From NCBI GenBank assembly GCA_036559125.1, contig DATBTT010000002.1, positions 14,463-78,462 on the forward strand: a DNA stretch of 64,000 nt, given 5' to 3'. Both the position numbers and the translations under genes were made by a program. Shown here one piece after another: positions 60,824-64,000 of this stretch. The DNA comes from JALYTZ01 sp036559125. Lineage in GTDB: Bacteria > Vulcanimicrobiota > Vulcanimicrobiia > Vulcanimicrobiales > Vulcanimicrobiaceae. The notes beneath the pieces are model-generated. The model had not been told where the DNA came from and ran no database searches. It saw only the letters and a list, made by a program, of their open reading frames with translations. The number at the start of each line of letters is the position of its first letter. Positions within the stretch are counted from its first letter, which is position 1.

Positions 60824-62472
60824 TAGAGCGCTCTCCCCAGACCGCGCGTGCCGCCGCCTTTTTGCGGCGATGCGCCTGCGGGACCGCCCGATGCGGGCCG
60901 ACTCGCCTTCGACTGGTGAGCGCCATCGCTCAGAACGAGCTGCTGACCGGCGACGAGTGCGCCGTTGGTGGGCGTTACGGCAGCCTGCGTCCCGCTGACC
61001 AGGTCTACGCGCACGTTGACCGCCTTCGATCCGTTGCCGTCTTGCACGTACACCGTGCCGTTACGCCCCGCGACTATGGCAGTCCCCGCGCCGCCGCTGG
61101 TCTGTCCCCAGGGCGAACCCGCGGCTGCGGTAGCATCGTTGGAATGGTGTCTGCCGCCGCTCGGCTGATACTGCAGCGCTTGCAGAGGGACGACAAGCCC
61201 GCTTTTGCTCGCGACTTGTATGGTGGCGTTCGCCGTCATGCCGGGGAGCAATTTGTTACCGGTGTTCTTGACGAACGTAATGACGGTGTAGGTGACGACG
61301 TTGTTGACGGTCGTCGGGTTCTCGCGCACTTGCGAAACGGTTCCATTGAACGTCTGATTGGGATAGGCCAGAACGCTAAAGGACACCGGGTTGCCGGTCT
61401 TGACCGAGCCGATATCCGGCTCGCCGACCGCAATGTCGACTTCCATCTTGCTCTGATCTTGCGCGATCGTAAAGAGCGTCGGCGTTTGCAAGCTCGCCGC
61501 GACGGTCTGCCCGACCGAAACGCTGCGCGCGATCACCGTGCCGTTGACCGGCGAGGTAATCACGGTGCGTTGCACGTTGAGCTGATCTTGCTGCACTTGC
61601 GCCTGCGCCACCGAAACGGCCGCGGACGCGGCCTGCGCGGTATCGGACGAACCGGCGGCTTGGGCGGCGGACTGCATTGATTGCGACGACTGCGCGACGC
61701 TTTGCGCGGCGCTCGCCTGGGCCTGGCTAACGCCTGCGGCAGCCTGCGTGCGGGCCTGTTGCGCCGCGACTTGGGCGGCTTTAACAGCGCTCGCCGCTGC
61801 GACTGCATTGGAGCGATCCGTGTCGGCTTGGCTCTGCGCGATATATCCTTGTGAAAGTAGCGCGTTGTCGCGACTGACCGTTTGCTGGGCCAACGCGAGT
61901 GCGCTCTGTTCTTTGGCCACGTTTGCGTCGGCCGTTGCGATGGCTTCTTGTTGGCTGCGCGCGTTTTGCTGCGCAGCGGCGCTATTGGCTTGCGCGACGG
62001 TAATACTTGCGTTTGCCGCCGAAGCGCCAGCTTGCGCTCCGACTGCGTTTTGCGAAGCAGCAGCGGCCTGTGCGCGGGCTTGCGCCAGCGAGGCTTCGGC
62101 TTGGCTTAGTTGCGCCTGCAACGTGCTGGGATCGATCTTCGCGAGCACCTCGCCCTTATGCACTTTACTATTGTAATCGACGTACAACGACGCGATGGTG
62201 CCGGAGACTTGCGTTCCGACGCTGATCGTATTCTGCGGTGTAACCGTTCCCGAAGCGGAAACGGTCTGCACGAGTGTTTGTGAAACGACCGGCGCCGTCG
62301 TCGTGGGAGCGGCGGTGCGCGCCCGGAGGGCGGAGACGACGATGGCGAGCGACGCGATCGCGATTATCGCGATTCCGGCGAGGATGCGTTTGCGCGTTAG
62401 ATGTGGCCGGACTCGGCCGATTACTGATTCGATGCTTACCGGTCCGGGTGTCGAGAGAATGCGTGCGGACAT
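60823..62472 (-). CDS. MacA/HlyD-type periplasmic adaptor with long Ala/Gln hairpin
   Basis: 549 residues. Membrane anchor about 30-50 (IAIIAIASLAIVVSAL), lipoyl/barrel-sandwich (about 60-110 and 300-340, TVSASGTVTPQNTISVGTQV and ITSPVNGTVIARSV), and between them an unusual Ala-Gln-Ser-rich helical hairpin of about 190 residues, then beta barrel (about 345-430) and a Gly/Ser-rich C-terminal tail. The first gene of the adaptor-ATPase-permease-regulator-kinase operon. The long hairpin suggests a tall periplasmic tunnel reaching the outer-membrane channel. Confidence 0.92.
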   Translation of the reverse strand: MSARILSTPGPVSIESVIGRVRPHLTRKRILAGIAIIAIASLAIVVSALRARTAAPTTTAPVVSQTLVQTVSASGTVTPQNTISVGTQVSGTIASLYVDYNSKVHKGEVLAKIDPSTLQAQLSQAEASLAQARAQAAAASQNAVGAQAGASAANASITVAQANSAAAQQNARSQQEAIATADANVAKEQSALALAQQTVSRDNALLSQGYIAQSQADTDRSNAVAAASAVKAAQVAAQQARTQAAAGVSQAQASAAQSVAQSSQSMQSAAQAAGSSDTAQAASAAVSVAQAQVQQDQLNVQRTVITSPVNGTVIARSVSVGQTVAASLQTPTLFTIAQDQSKMEVDIAVGEPDIGSVKTGNPVSFSVLAYPNQTFNGTVSQVRENPTTVNNVVTYTVITFVKNTGNKLLPGMTANATIQVASKSGLVVPLQALQYQPSGGRHHSNDATAAAGSPWGQTSGGAGTAIVAGRNGTVYVQDGNGSKAVNVRVDLVSGTQAAVTPTNGALVAGQQLVLSDGAHQSKASRPASGGPAGASPQKGGGTRGLGRAL

Positions 62473-62698
62473 GCCGTCCCCCTTTCAACTGCGCCAAGCA
62501 TAAGCCGCAAAACTGACAGCCCGCGGATGGCCTCCTGAGGATCGCCTGAGGACGAACTATTGCAAAATCCGAGCGAACTAGCGAACGCGCTGTTCCCCGA
62601 CCACTTTTTTGCCGATGGATTGACGAGGAATACATCGCGTCGCGTATCGGCGCAACGGCCTGATTAGTCCCCGGGCTGTTTTTTGACGGGTGGTTGCT

Positions 62699-64000
62699 GT
62701 GCGCAGTTGTTCGAAAATATTACGAGTTGCGGCAGTATGTACTGCGCTACTCGCGCTATCGGTGGCGGGACTGTTCCCGACGCACCTGGCTTTTGCTCAA
62801 AAGCGCACCTCGCGTAAAATAGACCTCACGCCCGCCCCGTCACCGATTCCGGCCGTCATCTCCGTGTCGGTCATTTCGGTCACGCGAGCCGCTTCGATCC
62901 TACACGGTCTTTATCCGCACGCCTCGATCCGCCCTGACCGCGCGTCGAGCTCGCTAATCGTCGTTGGACCGCCCGATGAAGTGCAGGCAATGCGCACCGT
63001 TGTTCAGGGCATCGATGTACGCAACCCAACGGACCCAACGGTTGAAGTCGTGCAATTGCACGTGGTCAAGCCACAGCAAATGCTTGCGCGGCTTCACCCG
63101 CTCTATCCGAACGCTCGAATCGAGATCGCGTCAAAATCGAGTTTACTGATTCGGGCGATCCCGCTGGATATGGCCCAAATAAAGACGCTGATTGCAAGCC
63201 TGGACCAAGCGCTTCCCACGGTTGCGCCTTCCAGCGCGCCCGCCGACGCTGTCAAAGTACTGCTCGCAAATCCACGCAACGTGGCACGTGCGATCGAGCG
63301 TCAACTACCGCATGTGCGCGCGAGCGTGGCCGGAGCAAACGTCATCCTCGTGGGCTCCAGCGACGATATCGCCAAGGCCAAGCAACTCGCCCAGTCAATC
63401 GACACGCCGGCGTTCGGCTCCAAGTACACCGAAGTATACCGCCTGCACAATGTCGATGCCGGATCTGTAGGCGACCTGATCGAGCACGCCTACCCGGCCG
63501 TCCACGTGACGGTCGACAAAGACCTCAACGCCATCTCGGTCTTTGCAACTGCCGCACAGCATCAACGCATCTCGTCGGCAATCGATCAGCTTGACGCCGG
63601 CGCTGCAGCTCCCGGATCGCCCACCGGATCATCCGGTACGGCCGCATACGGCGACAGCAACTTTGACGTGATCGACCTTCAATCGGCGATGCCCGGGCAA
63701 AACGGCACACCCTCGACGACGGCCACGGATATTGCGACCGCAGTGACGCAGTTGCTCGGGCAAATGGCGCCGGACTTGCGGATATCCGTGCCGGCGAATT
63801 CGTCCCAGATCATGCTTGCCGGCAGTCCCACAAGTCTAAAGCTTGCCCGTGATCTCATTGAACGGCTGGATCGCGCGCAGCCACTGGTGGTGCTCGATAC
63901 GGAGGTGCTTGAGGTTGATGAGACCTCGGCGCGCAATCTCGGTATATCGTTTCCGCAGGCTGTGCTGAGCTCGACATTTCAGGAACTGCAACCCCCAATA
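62699..64000 (+). CDS. Secretin (PilQ/GspD-type), N-terminal part
   Basis: Open to the right edge: 434 codons from a GTG at 62699 (GTG at 62690 is an alternative), no stop. N-terminal signal (about 10-35). Repeated Secretin_N-like modules of the pattern VQLHVVKPQQMLARLHPLYPN (about 115), LLANPRNVARAIERQLPHV and EVYRLHNVDAGSVGDLIEHAYP (about 240), then the start of the secretin core with VLDTEVLEVDETSARNLGI. Forms an outer-membrane multimeric channel for type II/IV systems; the specific system cannot be told from this part. Divergent from the adaptor gene. Confidence 0.85.
   Translation, partial: MRSCSKILRVAAVCTALLALSVAGLFPTHLAFAQKRTSRKIDLTPAPSPIPAVISVSVISVTRAASILHGLYPHASIRPDRASSSLIVVGPPDEVQAMRTVVQGIDVRNPTDPTVEVVQLHVVKPQQMLARLHPLYPNARIEIASKSSLLIRAIPLDMAQIKTLIASLDQALPTVAPSSAPADAVKVLLANPRNVARAIERQLPHVRASVAGANVILVGSSDDIAKAKQLAQSIDTPAFGSKYTEVYRLHNVDAGSVGDLIEHAYPAVHVTVDKDLNAISVFATAAQHQRISSAIDQLDAGAAAPGSPTGSSGTAAYGDSNFDVIDLQSAMPGQNGTPSTTATDIATAVTQLLGQMAPDLRISVPANSSQIMLAGSPTSLKLARDLIERLDRAQPLVVLDTEVLEVDETSARNLGISFPQAVLSSTFQELQPPI

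Noticed and set aside
1..64000. tRNA, rRNA and insertion-sequence search
   Set aside because: No cloverleaf-like intergenic sequence, no transposase-like protein and no terminal inverted repeats were recognised by reading.

Overview
The window is high-GC chromosomal DNA from a diderm bacterium with densely packed, often translationally coupled genes (ATGA/GTGA overlaps, frequent GTG and TTG starts). An outer-membrane TonB-type receptor, a secretin and a full hopanoid pathway argue for a diderm. The combination of a high-affinity [NiFe] hydrogenase accessory set, clustered hopanoid genes, leaderless-looking promoters and high GC fits Candidatus Eremiobacterota (WPS-2) best. That assignment is inference from gene content, not from a marker gene. 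No rRNA, tRNA, CRISPR array, prophage or insertion sequence was seen.

Layout. 1-11093 (+): the 3' end of a [NiFe]-hydrogenase large subunit followed by an unbroken run of accessory and maturation genes: a NifU/Rieske-like fusion, DUF5947-like and DUF6084-like proteins, an unknown 430-aa protein, a HycI/HyaD-type protease, a small membrane-anchored protein, hypC, hypD, hypE, a tandem-SIS protein, a UXX-star glutaredoxin-like protein and hypF. hypA and hypB are not in the window. 11121-14115: a secreted DUF4331 protein, a probable HExxE-type secreted or surface protein and a PAP2 phosphatase. 14185-19411 (+): a PYROXD2/phytoene-desaturase-like flavoprotein, a lipoprotein peptide-binding protein, an exported cyanophycinase-like peptidase and a Rhizobium-etli-type asparaginase. 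19484-31236: two divergent transcription units, each led by a Rieske oxygenase of the choline/glycine-betaine monooxygenase type. One continues into a sortilin/BNR-repeat protein and a TonB-dependent receptor, the other into a sarcosine-oxidase-like enzyme and a sodium:solute symporter. 31341-38559: a SpoIIE-phosphatase/RsbW-kinase fusion, a cation:proton antiporter, an orphan protein and a SWIM-SNF2 helicase.

38562-54239 is an isoprenoid/hopanoid island. hpnI and hpnK lie on the minus strand. A divergent plus-strand operon carries a polyprenyl diphosphate synthase, a type 2 isopentenyl-diphosphate isomerase, hpnC, hpnD, hpnE, shc, hpnH, hpnA and hpnG. A PlsC-like acyltransferase, an exported protein and dxs follow. 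Together these cover entry to the MEP pathway, IPP/DMAPP balancing, farnesyl-diphosphate synthesis, squalene formation, cyclisation to hopene, adenosyl/ribosyl side-chain addition and head-group glycosylation. 54201-64000: an RhlE-like RNA helicase, a lower-GC islet with small unrecognised genes and one apparent frameshift, an OmpR-type two-component system coupled to a MacAB-type efflux system, and the first 434 codons of a secretin running off the right edge.

A REP-like repeat with the core CATCCTGAGC is scattered between genes. It supplies the stop codon and last residues of at least four proteins and forms a short tandem array after hpnG.
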